Shown: positions 17,795 to 26,854 of the stretch, piece by piece | Numbering within the stretch: the first letter of the stretch is position 1 | Layout: every line of letters starts with the position of its first letter | Notes under the pieces: generated by a model | Told to the model about the DNA's origin: nothing | The model's database searches: none | The model's input: only the letters and a program-made list of their open reading frames with translations | Program-made: the position numbers and the translations under genes | NCBI RefSeq assembly: GCF_020523605.1 | Contig: NZ_JAJAQI010000033.1 | Span: 1-64,000 of the forward strand | DNA: 64,000 nucleotides | Direction: 5' to 3' | DNA from: Roseicella aerolata | GTDB lineage: Bacteria > Pseudomonadota > Alphaproteobacteria > Acetobacterales > Acetobacteraceae

Positions 17795-18781
17795 TCACCG
17801 CCCCGTCGGGATCCCCGCCGCCGCGATCACCTTCGCCCATTTCGGGATATCGGCGGCGATCTGCGCCTGCATCTGCTCCGGCGTGCCGGGCGCAGGTTCG
17901 AGGCCCATCTGCGCGAAGCGGGCGCGCTGGTCGCCATCCGCCAGCACGCGCATCGCCTCGGCATGCACCTTCTCGATGATCAGCCGCGGCGTGCCGGCCG
18001 GCGCCATCAGGCCGAACCAGGAGAGTGCCTCGAAGCCGGGGAAGCCCTGCTCCGCCACGGTCGGGATGTCCGGCGCATGGACCGAGCGCTGCAGCGAGGT
18101 CACCGCCAGCCCCCTCAGCCGTCCGTCCTTCACCAGCGGGATGGCGGCGCCGGCATTCTGGATACCGAGCGGCAGCACCCCGCTCATCACATCCGCCAGG
18201 TTGGCGCCGCGATAGGGGATGTGCTCCATCCTGATGCCGGCCTGGTGGCAGAACATCTCGCCGGCGATGTGCTGCGGCGTGCCGACGCCCGGCGTGCCGT
18301 AGGACAGCCGGCCGGGGCTGGCCCTCGCCTCCGCGATCACATCGGCGAGGCTGCGGAAGGGCGCGTTGGCGCCGGTGAGGAAGACCGAGGCCATGGACAG
18401 CGTCATGCCGATCGAGACCAGGTCCTTGAGCGGATCGAAGGGCAGGTGCTGCATGGCGGGCAGTACGGTGATGGCGGCATTGCCGCTCCACATCAGCGTG
18501 TAGCCATCGGGCGGCGCCTTCGCCACGCGGTCCACGCCGATGGCGCCGGAATTGCCGCTGATGTTCTCCACCACCACCGGCTGGCCCCAGGCCTGGCTGA
18601 AGGCCTGGGCGAAGATGCGGCCCGTGACATCTGTGGCGCTGCCCGCGGTGAAGCCGACGATCATGCGGACGGGACGGCTGGGCCAGGCGGCCTGGGCGCC
18701 GGCGGGACGGCCCGGCATGGCGGCGCCAAGCAGCGCGGCGCCGGCCGCGGCGACCCGGCGCCGCGACAGCGGATGGGTCAT
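17795..18781 (-). CDS. Bug-family tripartite tricarboxylate transporter substrate-binding protein
   Basis: 328 residues. The Arg-rich signal peptide MTHPLSRRRVAAAGAALLGAAMPGRPAGAQA leads into WPSRPVRMIVGFTAGSATDVTGRI, the standard opening of Bug/TctC receptors. The signatures WGQPVVVENISGNSGAIGVD and HIPYRGANLADVMSG are present. Such periplasmic receptors bind carboxylated solutes for a TctAB-type permease. No tctA or tctB lies nearby, as is usual for orphan Bug genes. GAGGGAGAGAG precedes the ATG. It is the last gene of a minus-strand run (amidohydrolase, monooxygenase, GST, Bug), so its ligand may be the substrate of that set. Confidence 0.93.
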   Translation of the reverse strand: MTHPLSRRRVAAAGAALLGAAMPGRPAGAQAAWPSRPVRMIVGFTAGSATDVTGRIFAQAFSQAWGQPVVVENISGNSGAIGVDRVAKAPPDGYTLMWSGNAAITVLPAMQHLPFDPLKDLVSIGMTLSMASVFLTGANAPFRSLADVIAEARASPGRLSYGTPGVGTPQHIAGEMFCHQAGIRMEHIPYRGANLADVMSGVLPLGIQNAGAAIPLVKDGRLRGLAVTSLQRSVHAPDIPTVAEQGFPGFEALSWFGLMAPAGTPRLIIEKVHAEAMRVLADGDQRARFAQMGLEPAPGTPEQMQAQIAADIPKWAKVIAAAGIPTGR

Positions 18782-18889
18782 GACGCTCTCTCCCTCGGTC
18801 TCGTTCTTGTCCCGGGCGGCAGGCCGCCAGCCGGGAGAGGGAGAGCGTAACGAGGCCGCGGCGGCGCTGTCCACCGCCGCGGCGCGGCC

Positions 18890-19489
18890 TCAGGCAGGCG
18901 GCGGCGCGGTGCGGGCCAGCGGCGGCAGCGCGGCGACGCGGCCATACCAGGCCTCCAGCGTCGGATGGCCGGGCCGCCAGGGCTCGTGCGGATAGCGGAA
19001 GTCGAGATAGCCGAGCGCGCAGCCGATCGCGATCTCACCGATCGTCGCCAGCGCGCCGAGGCTGCCCGCCTCCGCCTCCAGCACGTCGAGAGCGCGGGCG
19101 ACCTTGCCCTGCTGCAACGCGATGTAGTCCCGCCGTCCCTCATCCTGCGGCAGCGCCAGCTCCCGTCGCCGCGGCTGCGTCGCATCCAGGATGCCGTCGG
19201 CCAGCGCCTCCTGCCGCAGGGCGTTCCAGCGCGCCGCGCCGGGCGGGGGAAGGAGGGGCGGCGCGTCGCCGATGCTGTCGAGGTACTGGCAGATCACCGG
19301 GCTGTCATAGAGCACGACGCCGTCATCCGTGAGCAGCGTCGGCACCTTCGAGAGCGGATTGACCGCGGCCAGCGACGGATCGGTGGTCGGCACCGTCCAG
19401 AGCTCGATCCGGGCCTCGATCCCGCGCGCGATGGCGGCGGCGAGGCATTTCCGAACATAGGGGCTATTGGGCGAATAGGCGAGTTTCAT
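18890..19489 (-). CDS. Glutathione S-transferase family protein
   Basis: 199 residues. The thioredoxin-like N-terminal domain starts MKLAYSPNSPYVRKCLAAAIARGI, with SPNSPYVRK at the usual Ser/Cys active-site position. It contains NPLSKVPTLLTDDGVVLYDSPVICQYLD, including the cis-Pro and the glutathione-binding Asp-Ser pair. The all-helical C-terminal domain follows from about residue 85. It probably conjugates or reduces an electrophilic substrate with glutathione in the cytosol. It sits 82 bp after the monooxygenase gene and 108 bp before the Bug gene on the same strand. Confidence 0.9.
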   Translation of the reverse strand: MKLAYSPNSPYVRKCLAAAIARGIEARIELWTVPTTDPSLAAVNPLSKVPTLLTDDGVVLYDSPVICQYLDSIGDAPPLLPPPGAARWNALRQEALADGILDATQPRRRELALPQDEGRRDYIALQQGKVARALDVLEAEAGSLGALATIGEIAIGCALGYLDFRYPHEPWRPGHPTLEAWYGRVAALPPLARTAPPPA

Positions 19490-19571
19490 GGGGCTGGCGT
19501 CTCCTCCGCTGCCTTCGTTGCGCGCGGGACTGTCCACCCGCGCGCGCGCAACGGCAAGGGACGCGGCGGAG

Positions 19572-21338
19572 TCAGCCGCCGATCAGCCCGGCCTCCCGCG
19601 CCTTGATCTGCAAGGCGAGGGTTTTCGAATAAATCCGGCACTGCGCCAGGCTGCCGGCCATGAACCAGAGCCCCTTCTGCGCCGTCGGCTTCCACATATT
19701 GGCCATCTCGCCATCCGCGCCAAAGCCCCAGATCGGCCCGACCTTCTCCGCCACCGCCTCGCCCAGCAGCCGCCGCACCAGCTCCTGCTGCGTGTGGTAG
19801 CCGGTCGCCAGCACCAGCAGCTCGGCGGGGATCATCCTGCCGTCCCGCATCAGCGCGCCCTCGGGCACGAAGCGCTCGATATCGTCGAATTGCAGCAGGC
19901 CGATCTCGCCACGGATGATGAGGCCGGAGCAGCCGGCATCCAGGTAGTAGCCGCCGCCGCGGCGGCGGTACTTCATCTGGTGGCCGGTCCCGTCCTCCCC
20001 GATATCGTAGCGGAAGCCCCTCGCCTTCAGCGCCGCGATCAGATCCTTGTCCAATTCGACCATTCGCTGGACCGCGAGCTGGTAGCCGCGGACGAGCAGC
20101 GGATAGGTCGCGGCGGTGGCGATCAGGTCGCAATCCTCAAGCGGCGGCCCCTCGTCATAGAGCGCATAATTCAGCTTGGCGCTCGGGTCGATGCTGACCA
20201 CGGTGGTGGAGCCGCGCTGGATGATGCTCGTCTCGGCCCCATGGCTGTGCAGATCCTGCGCCACGTCATGGCCGCTGTTGCCCGTGCCGAGCACCAGCGC
20301 GCGCCTGCCCTTCCAGGCCGCGCCGCTGGTGAAGGCATGGGAGTGGATGACCTCGCCGCGGAAGTCCTCGAGGCCCGGCAGCGAGGGGATCTTCGGGATG
20401 CCGCTGACGCCATTGGCGAAGATCAGGTGGCGCGGGCGCATGATGCGCTCCGTGCCGTCCGCCCGGCGCAGCACCGCGGTCCAGCAGCCCGCCGCCTCGT
20501 CATAGGCGCCGCGCAGGAATTCGGTCGAGGTCCAGGCATTGATCTCCATGGCCCAGGCATAGGCCTCGAACCAGCCGGCCAGCATGTCCTTCGGGATGTA
20601 TTTCGGCCAGTGCGGCGGATAGGGCATGTAGGGCAGGTGGTTGACATGGATCTGGTTGTGCAGCGCGAGGGAATGGTAGCGCCTGCGCCAATTGTCGCCG
20701 ATCCGCGCATGCTTCTCGACGACGAGCGTATCCACACCGAGCAGCCCGAGCCGCGCCGCGACGGCGAGCCCCGCCTGGCCGCCGCCGATGACGAGCACGG
20801 CCGGGTCGCGGTCCGCATAGGACTGCGCCCGCTCCCGCTGGTCCTGCCAGTTGTCGCCGCCGAAATTGCGCGAATAGGCCTCACCGCTCGGCCGGTTGGC
20901 GCCGGTCCGCTCCTCGAAGCCGGTCAGCGCCTCGAGCGAGGTCAGCAGCACCCAGGCGCGGGCCGGGTCATCGGCGTGCAGCCGGACCACGCCATCGCCG
21001 CGGCCAAGCGCCGTCTCGAAGCTGAAGATTGCCTCGATCACCTCGATGCCGAGGCGGCGAACCCGGCGCGGCGGCGTGCGGTCCTCCGCGATGCGGAAGC
21101 CATGCGCCCGCATCCGCTCCTGCGCGGCGCAGAGCGCCCCGGCGATGCCCGCGGCGCCCTTATGCGGCGTGATGCCCCAGGTGAGGGCGAGCAGGTCGCG
21201 CCAGTGGCTGTCCGCGGCGAACAGCCCCGCCAGCGCGTCGCGGTCGCGGGCCTGCAATGCGGCCTCGAAGCGGCCGAGCCAGCGGCGGACGGCATCCGCC
21301 TCCGCCAGGGCGGAAGCGGCGGGAGCGATGTGGTTCAT
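19572..21338 (-). CDS. Flavin-containing monooxygenase with N-terminal NTF2/SnoaL-like domain
   Basis: 588 residues. Residues 15-140 form a SnoaL/NTF2-like domain (WLGRFEAALQARDRDALAGLFAADSHWRDLLAL). The rest is a class B flavin monooxygenase. The FAD motif is GGGQAG (185-190) in VLVIGGGQAGLAVAARL, followed by RIGDNWRRRYHSLALH. The FMO/BVMO-type fingerprint is FRGEVIHSHAF, and the NADPH motif is VLGTGNSGHDVAQDL. The C-terminal ATGY motif is VLATGYHTQQ. It would oxygenate a soft nucleophile or ketone with NADPH. The clustering with an amidohydrolase and GST suggests catabolism of a xenobiotic or N/S-containing compound, by inference. Confidence 0.9.
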   Translation of the reverse strand: MNHIAPAASALAEADAVRRWLGRFEAALQARDRDALAGLFAADSHWRDLLALTWGITPHKGAAGIAGALCAAQERMRAHGFRIAEDRTPPRRVRRLGIEVIEAIFSFETALGRGDGVVRLHADDPARAWVLLTSLEALTGFEERTGANRPSGEAYSRNFGGDNWQDQRERAQSYADRDPAVLVIGGGQAGLAVAARLGLLGVDTLVVEKHARIGDNWRRRYHSLALHNQIHVNHLPYMPYPPHWPKYIPKDMLAGWFEAYAWAMEINAWTSTEFLRGAYDEAAGCWTAVLRRADGTERIMRPRHLIFANGVSGIPKIPSLPGLEDFRGEVIHSHAFTSGAAWKGRRALVLGTGNSGHDVAQDLHSHGAETSIIQRGSTTVVSIDPSAKLNYALYDEGPPLEDCDLIATAATYPLLVRGYQLAVQRMVELDKDLIAALKARGFRYDIGEDGTGHQMKYRRRGGGYYLDAGCSGLIIRGEIGLLQFDDIERFVPEGALMRDGRMIPAELLVLATGYHTQQELVRRLLGEAVAEKVGPIWGFGADGEMANMWKPTAQKGLWFMAGSLAQCRIYSKTLALQIKAREAGLIGG

Positions 21339-21442
21339 GGACGCCCTCGTTGCTGGCGCGCGGCGGTCCCGCGGCCGTTGACCGGCGGACGGCGCCCCTC
21401 CCGCGCCGCCCGCGCGGCGTTGCGATCCCTGCGGCGGGAGCG

Positions 21443-23161
21443 TCAGCCGGTGGCGCGCACCAGCCTGCCCGGGCGCGCCCCCGTCTCCTCGCCCTTCTCG
21501 AAGATGGGCACGCCGCTCACCAGCGTCATGTCGTAGCCGTCGACGCGCTGCACCAGCCGCCGACCACCGGCCGGCAGGTCATAGGCCATCTCCGGGTGGT
21601 GCGGCCGCAGCGCGGCGAAGTCGATGACATTGACATCCGCCTTCTTGCCCACCGCCAGGCGGCCGCGGTCGTGGAAGCCGAAGAAATCCGCCGTCTCGCT
21701 GGTCTGGCGCTTCACCACAAATTCCAGCGGCAGACGCTCCCCGCGCGTGCGGTCGCGCACCCAGTGGGTGAGCATGGTGGTGGAGAGCGAGGCGTCGCAG
21801 ATCACGCCGCAATGCGCGCCGCCATCGGAGAGGCCGAGGACGGTATGCGGGTCGGTGATCATCTCCCGCACCACCTCCAGGTCGCCATGGACGTAGTTGG
21901 TGACGGGGAAATACAGCATCCGGCCGCCATCGCCGCCGACCAGGTAGTCGTAGCAGAACTCCGCCGGCGACTGGCCGGCCTTGGCCGCCATGGCGGCGAT
22001 GCTGCGCTCCGGCGGCGGCTCGTAATTCGGATTGTCGCCCAGGATGTACATGCGGTCCCAGCGCGAGGCGATCTGGCGCGAGAGCGGCGGCAGGATCTCC
22101 ATCAGGCGCGGGCTCGCCTCCTGCGCCAGGATGGCGGCGCGCACGGCCGGGTCCCGCAACCGGGCGAGCTGCTCGGCCGGCGGCAGGCGCGAGAGTTCGG
22201 AAAAACCCTCGCGCAGGGCGAAGGGGTTGAGGGAGGTGGTGAGGCCGAGGATGAGGCCCACGGGCCGCCCCGCCACCTGGGCCGACAGCGCGAGGCCATC
22301 CTTCCGGGCGGCGCGGATGCCGTCCATCAGCCGGCGCCAGCGCTCCGGGTCGTAGCTGCGGTCCGTCAGCAGGAACCAGACGGGCCGGCCGCTGTCCCGC
22401 GCCACCTGGCGGAGCCAGCCGAACTCCGCCGCCTCATCCTCGAAGTCGGAGAGCATGCCGAAGGCGCCGCGGCCGGCGCGGCCCATCGCCTTGCCGATCG
22501 CGATCAGCTCCTCATGCTCGGCATAGCGGCCCGGGACGAGCTCGCCGGAAGGGGTCTTGTGCTGGTCGGTGCGGGAGGTGGTGAAGCCGAAGGCGCCGGC
22601 CTTCAGCGCCTCCTCCGTCAGCTTCGCCATCAGCTCGATATCCTCCGCGGTCGCCATCTCCCGGTTGATGGCGCGCTCCCCCATCGCATAGACGCGCAGC
22701 GGGTGATGGGCGATCTGGGCCGCGACATCGATGGTGCGCGGCAGGCGGGCCAGGGCGTCGAGATAGGCGGGAAAGTCCTCCCAGTCCCATTTCAGCCCCT
22801 CGGCCAGGGCGATGCCGGGGATGTCCTCCACCCCCTCCATCAGGTCGATCAGCGCCTGGTGGTGCGCCGGGCGGACGGGGGCGAAGCCGACGCCGCAATT
22901 GCCGAACATGATGGTGGTGACACCGTGCCAGGAGGAGGGTGCCAGCACGGGGTCCCAGGTGGCCTGGCCGTCGTAATGGGTGTGCACATCCACCCAGCCG
23001 GGGGTGACGAGGCGACCCTCGGCCTGAACCTCCCGCCTCGCCGGCCCGGCCTTGCCGCCGACCTGGACGAGCCGGTCGCCGTCGATGGCCACATCGCCGG
23101 TGAAGGCCGGTGCGCCGGTGCCATCCACGATGGTGCCACCCCGGATCACGACGTCATGCAT
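21443..23161 (-). CDS. N-acyl-D-amino-acid deacylase-like amidohydrolase
   Basis: 572 residues. The small beta domain opens [29 protein letters not shown]. The metal-binding [10 protein letters not shown] has His60 and His62, followed by [18 protein letters not shown], as in D-aminoacylases. The late [15 protein letters not shown] carries the catalytic Asp region, and the C-terminal domain ends [26 protein letters not shown]. It probably hydrolyses an amide bond in an N-acyl amino acid or related compound. It is the first gene of a minus-strand run with the monooxygenase, GST and Bug genes. Confidence 0.9.
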   Translation of the reverse strand: MHDVVIRGGTIVDGTGAPAFTGDVAIDGDRLVQVGGKAGPARREVQAEGRLVTPGWVDVHTHYDGQATWDPVLAPSSWHGVTTIMFGNCGVGFAPVRPAHHQALIDLMEGVEDIPGIALAEGLKWDWEDFPAYLDALARLPRTIDVAAQIAHHPLRVYAMGERAINREMATAEDIELMAKLTEEALKAGAFGFTTSRTDQHKTPSGELVPGRYAEHEELIAIGKAMGRAGRGAFGMLSDFEDEAAEFGWLRQVARDSGRPVWFLLTDRSYDPERWRRLMDGIRAARKDGLALSAQVAGRPVGLILGLTTSLNPFALREGFSELSRLPPAEQLARLRDPAVRAAILAQEASPRLMEILPPLSRQIASRWDRMYILGDNPNYEPPPERSIAAMAAKAGQSPAEFCYDYLVGGDGGRMLYFPVTNYVHGDLEVVREMITDPHTVLGLSDGGAHCGVICDASLSTTMLTHWVRDRTRGERLPLEFVVKRQTSETADFFGFHDRGRLAVGKKADVNVIDFAALRPHHPEMAYDLPAGGRRLVQRVDGYDMTLVSGVPIFEKGEETGARPGRLVRATG

Positions 23162-23343
23162 GGCCCGCCTATCCCCCCGCTTCCGTGTTCTTGGTCAGAC
23201 GACCGAGTGTGCCCTCCCCGGCGACTGGCGTCCATGGGGGTGTGGCGGTTGCAGCGCAGCACGCGCTGTGCGCCAGCGCAAAGACGCCCATGCAGCGCCG
23301 GCCGCAGCCTTCCCTCGGGCAAGCCAAGGCAAGGAGAGGAACA

Positions 23344-24021
23344 GTGTGGGCAACGGGCGTCTGGCGACAGGTGATGGAGACGTGGTTTCCCCCCGGGCTG
23401 GACCGGGCGGATGCCGCAACCCATGCGCGGATGTTCGAGCGCTGGTTCGGCGGCGCGCCGGAGGCCATGCCCGCCCGGTTCGCACCGCTGGCGGACGCGG
23501 CGCTGTCGGGCCGCCTGGATCACTGGGGCACGACGCCGCTCGGAAGGCTCGCGCTGATCCTGCTGCTCGATCAGGCGCCGCGCGCCTTCCATGCCGGCAC
23601 GCCGCTGGCCCATGCCGGCGACCAGGACGCGCTCCGGATTGCCGAGGAGGGGCTCCATGACGGCCAGTACGACGCGCTGGAGCATCCCTGGGAGAGGACC
23701 TTCTTCTTCCTCCCCCTCGCCCATGCGGAAGGCCCGGACCACCGGGAGCGGCTGGTCCGCGTCGCCGCCATGGCGGAGGCGGTGGCCTGGACGGCGCCCG
23801 ACCACCTGCGACCGCTCTACCTGCACTCGGCCGAACAGGCGCATGGCCACCTTGCCGTGATCGCCCGCTTCGGCCGCTACCCGCACCGCAACGCCCTGCT
23901 CGGCCGGCGCTCCACGCCGGAGGAGGAGGCCTGGCTGGCCGAAGGCGAACTGGTGCACCGCCGGCCGCTGCCGGCCGCGCTGCGCGGCCCCGAAGCCCCG
24001 CGCTACGCCACCACCGCATAG
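23344..24021 (+). CDS. DUF924 family protein
   Basis: 225 residues. The family pattern starts with VMETWFPPGLDRADAATHARMFERWFGG. It contains HWGTTPLGRLALILLLDQAPRAFHAGTPLAHAGDQDALRIAEEGL and FFFLPLAHAEGPDHRERLV, the core of DUF924 (COG3803, an all-helical TPR-like fold). The function is unknown. The GTG at 23344 is chosen because AAGGAGAGGA lies just upstream. Its 3' end overlaps the convergent gamma-glutamyltransferase gene by 19 bp. Confidence 0.88.
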   Translation: MWATGVWRQVMETWFPPGLDRADAATHARMFERWFGGAPEAMPARFAPLADAALSGRLDHWGTTPLGRLALILLLDQAPRAFHAGTPLAHAGDQDALRIAEEGLHDGQYDALEHPWERTFFFLPLAHAEGPDHRERLVRVAAMAEAVAWTAPDHLRPLYLHSAEQAHGHLAVIARFGRYPHRNALLGRRSTPEEEAWLAEGELVHRRPLPAALRGPEAPRYATTA

Positions 24022-25703
24022 GCCGGCCGGCGCGGATCGGCGCCGGCGGCCAGCATCCCGCGGCGCGGGTCGGTCTTCACCACCTCCACCGTGCCGGCCA
24101 GCCAGGTCTTCTCCGGCCAGTCCCGGATCTCATGGCCCTTCGCGGCCAGCGCGTCGCGCGTGGATTTGGGGATCGCGGCCTCCACCGCCAGCCGGCCGGG
24201 AAAGAAGTCGAAGGGCGCGAAGCTTGAGGGGAAGGAGTAGGAGGCCACGCGCGGCGCCTCGATCGCCTCCTGCACCTCCATCCCGTGCTGCAGGATGTTC
24301 AGCAGCACCTGGATCATGGCCTGGATCTGCACATCGCCGCCCGGGGTGCCGAAGGGCATGACGCCGCCCTCCGCCGTCACCACCATGGCCGGGTTGGGCG
24401 TGAGGCGTGGCCGCTTGCCCGGCGCGACGCCGCAGGGATGCGCGGGGTCCGGCCGGCTCTGGCTGCCGCGGTTGGAGGGGATGATGCCGAGGCCGGGCAC
24501 CACCGGGGAGTTCCAGGAGCCGTCCGAGGGAGTGGCGCTGAAGGCATTGCCCCAGCGGTCCACCACGGCGCAGTAGGAGGTATCGGCCTCCACCGCGGGC
24601 ATGCTGCGGTCGGCCGGGCCGGGCAGGCCGGTACCGGCGCCGAGGATCGGCCCCGGCATGCCGGGAAGCGCGCGGTCCGGGTCGATCCCGGCCAGGCGTG
24701 CCGCCAGATGGCCATCGGCGAGCAGCGCATCGAGCGGGACATCGAGGAAAGCCGGGTCGCCGAAATGGTATTCCCGGTCCGCCATGGCCGCCTTCAAGCA
24801 TTCGGTGAAAAGGTGGAGGTATTCGGCGCTGTTGTGCGCCATGCCACCGATGCCGCCCTTTTCCATCAGCAGCAGCGCCTCCAGCAGCGCCGGGCCCTGG
24901 CACCAGGGGCCGCAGGTGATGACCTCATGCCCGCGCCAGCCCCGGCGCACCGCGGGCTCGAGGCGGGAGCGGTAGCCGGCCAGGTCCTCCATGGTCAGGT
25001 AGCCGCCCTCGCGCCGCATGAAGGCGGCGATCTCGCGGGCAATGTCGCCGCGATAGAAGGCGGCATGCGCGGCGGCGAGGCCGGCCAGCCGCCCCTTCCC
25101 CGCCGCCTTCTTCTCCTCGTCGGCCATGTATTGCAGGGTGCGGGCAAGGTCGCTTTGCACGAATTTCTCGCCCACCTGCGGCTGCCGCCCGCCCGGCAGG
25201 AAGATCGCGGCATTGCCCGGCCAGCGCGCATAGTCGGCCGCGTGGTCGCGGATGTTGTCGGCCAGCAGCGGATAGACCGCGAAGCCATCACCGGCGAAGC
25301 GGATGGCATGGCTCGCCACCTCCCCGAAGCCCATGGTCCCGTGCCGCTCCAGCGCGGTGATCCAGGCATCCGGCGCCGCCGGCACCACGGTGCGCAGCAC
25401 GCCGTCCGGGATGACGCCGGCATGTTCCCGCAGGAAGAGGTCGGCCGGGATCGTGCGTGGCCAGGTCCCGAGCCCGGCAATGGTCTCCACCGTGCCATCC
25501 GCCTTGCGGATCAGGATGGGCGCGACGCCTGCGACATTGACCAGGTCCGGCAGCAGCACGCCCAGGGCGATGCCGGCGGCGCAGCCGGCATCGATGGCGT
25601 TCCCGCCGGCTTCCAGCACCGAGAAGCCGGCCGCGGCAGCGAGGTAGTGGCCGGCCGAGACGGCGTGGCGCGTGCCATAGAGGGTGGGGCGGGTGGCGAA
25701 CAT
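24003..25703 (-). CDS. Gamma-glutamyltransferase family protein
   Basis: 566 residues. It opens with HAVSAGHYLAAAAGFSVLEAGGNAIDAGCAAGIAL, the standard N-terminal stretch of the family. Autocatalytic cleavage is expected before Thr375 in EADTSYCAVVD, which matches the Thr-Thr/Ser-His/Tyr start of the small subunit. GSWNSPVVPGLGIIPSNRGSQ and PNPAMVV follow the family pattern. No signal peptide is seen, so it may be cytosolic and act on gamma-glutamyl compounds or cephalosporin-like amides. ATG 25703 is preferred because GGAGG lies 9 nt upstream; an ATG at 25712 is too close to it. Confidence 0.9.
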   Translation of the reverse strand: MFATRPTLYGTRHAVSAGHYLAAAAGFSVLEAGGNAIDAGCAAGIALGVLLPDLVNVAGVAPILIRKADGTVETIAGLGTWPRTIPADLFLREHAGVIPDGVLRTVVPAAPDAWITALERHGTMGFGEVASHAIRFAGDGFAVYPLLADNIRDHAADYARWPGNAAIFLPGGRQPQVGEKFVQSDLARTLQYMADEEKKAAGKGRLAGLAAAHAAFYRGDIAREIAAFMRREGGYLTMEDLAGYRSRLEPAVRRGWRGHEVITCGPWCQGPALLEALLLMEKGGIGGMAHNSAEYLHLFTECLKAAMADREYHFGDPAFLDVPLDALLADGHLAARLAGIDPDRALPGMPGPILGAGTGLPGPADRSMPAVEADTSYCAVVDRWGNAFSATPSDGSWNSPVVPGLGIIPSNRGSQSRPDPAHPCGVAPGKRPRLTPNPAMVVTAEGGVMPFGTPGGDVQIQAMIQVLLNILQHGMEVQEAIEAPRVASYSFPSSFAPFDFFPGRLAVEAAIPKSTRDALAAKGHEIRDWPEKTWLAGTVEVVKTDPRRGMLAAGADPRRPAYAVVA

Positions 25704-25819
25704 GGGCGGCATCCTCCGGTCGCGGGGAGCCTCGGCGTCCCCCGCCGGCCCTGTCAATCGCCGGCTTCCCGGCTGGCCACGCCGGGGGCACAAGCAGGGG
25801 CATCAGCGAGGAAACCGCC

Positions 25820-26614
25820 ATGCCCGAGGAACCGCCCGTCCTGCTCAGCCGCGATGCCCGCGGCATCGTCACTGTCACTCTGAACCGCCCGCAGCGCGGC
25901 AATGCCTATAACGAGGCGCTACTGAACGCCCTGATCCAGGGGCTGGACGGGCTGGCCGCCGATCCGGCCGTCCGCGCCCTGGTCATCCGCGGCGCGGGGA
26001 AGCATTTCGCCGCCGGGGCCGACATCGACTGGCTGGCCGAGGTCGCCGGCTACCCGCCGGAGCGGGCCTACCAGGCCTCGCTGGCGACGACGCTCGCCAT
26101 GCAGAAGCTGAACGAGTTCCCCCGCCCGACCTTCGCGCTGATCCAGGGCGCCTGCTTCGGGGGCGGCGCCGGCATCGCCTGCTGCGTGGATGTGGCGCTG
26201 GCGACCCCGCAGGCGATCTTCGGCCTGACCGAGGTGCGGGTCGGCGTCTCCCCCACCCCCATCTCCACCCACATGGTCCATGCCATGGGCCTCCGGCAGA
26301 CCCGCCGCTACGCCCTGACCGGCGAGCGTTTCGGACCGGAGGACGCGCTGCGCATGGGCCTGGTGCATGAGGTGCTGGAGGCCGAGCGGATCGAGGCGCG
26401 CCTTGCGGAGATCCTCGACCAGACCCTGCTCTCCGCCCCCGGCGCCGTCGCCGTCACCAAGGACAGCTTCCTCGGCGCCAACGGCCTGAAGCTGGACGCC
26501 CGGCAGATGGCCTTGCTGGCGCATGAGGGCTGGATGCAGCGCGCCTCCGCCGAGGGGCGGGAGGGGTTGGCCGCCTTCCGGGAGAAGCGCCGCCCCGCCT
26601 GGTATCCCGGGTAG
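25820..26614 (+). CDS. Enoyl-CoA hydratase/isomerase family protein
   Basis: 264 residues of crotonase fold. It contains VTLNRPQRGNAYNEALLNAL, GAGKHFAAGADIDWLAEVA (oxyanion hole and CoA-binding loop) and ALIQGACFGGGAGIACCVDVALATPQAIFGLTEVRVGVSP. Glu in LTEVRVG is at the catalytic position. The pattern is close to methylglutaconyl-CoA hydratase-like members, but leucine-degradation partners are not present here. It is a single gene; GAGGAA precedes the ATG. It is followed by the Pho box of the pst operon. Confidence 0.9.
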   Translation: MPEEPPVLLSRDARGIVTVTLNRPQRGNAYNEALLNALIQGLDGLAADPAVRALVIRGAGKHFAAGADIDWLAEVAGYPPERAYQASLATTLAMQKLNEFPRPTFALIQGACFGGGAGIACCVDVALATPQAIFGLTEVRVGVSPTPISTHMVHAMGLRQTRRYALTGERFGPEDALRMGLVHEVLEAERIEARLAEILDQTLLSAPGAVAVTKDSFLGANGLKLDARQMALLAHEGWMQRASAEGREGLAAFREKRRPAWYPG

Positions 26615-26739
26615 TCTCGCCGGGGCGGGCGCGAATCCTGCGCCCCCGCGCCAACCCGCTTTGCGCCGCTCGACCGCCCGCCGCCATCATGCGTTCCCGT
26701 GGTGGCGTGGCCCGGATGGCCGGGCGGCATGTCGGGTGC

Positions 26740-26768
26740 CTGTCATCGAAGCTTCATAAAACTGCAAT
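26740..26768 (+). promoter_or_regulatory. Pho box upstream of pstS
   Basis: Three 7-bp half-site-like repeats with 4-bp A-rich spacers: CTGTCAT (26740), GCTTCAT (26751) and CTGCAAT (26762), each 11 bp apart. This is the PhoB-binding arrangement CTGTCAT-N4-CTGTCAT. It ends 86 bp before the pstS GTG. phoB is the last gene of the same operon, so autoregulation under phosphate limitation is expected. Confidence 0.85.
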
Positions 26769-26854
26769 CCTCCCGACTTGCCGCCGGACTAGGTAGGCGC
26801 CGCCGCTCCGGGGCCGGACTCGCCCCGGGGCCCATCCCTGTCGGAGAGAGACGC

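Noticed and set aside
19488-23374. Long plus-strand open frames opposite the monooxygenase and amidohydrolase genes
   Set aside because: The true genes are on the minus strand with clear FAD, NADPH and metal motifs; the opposite frames show no recognisable domain.
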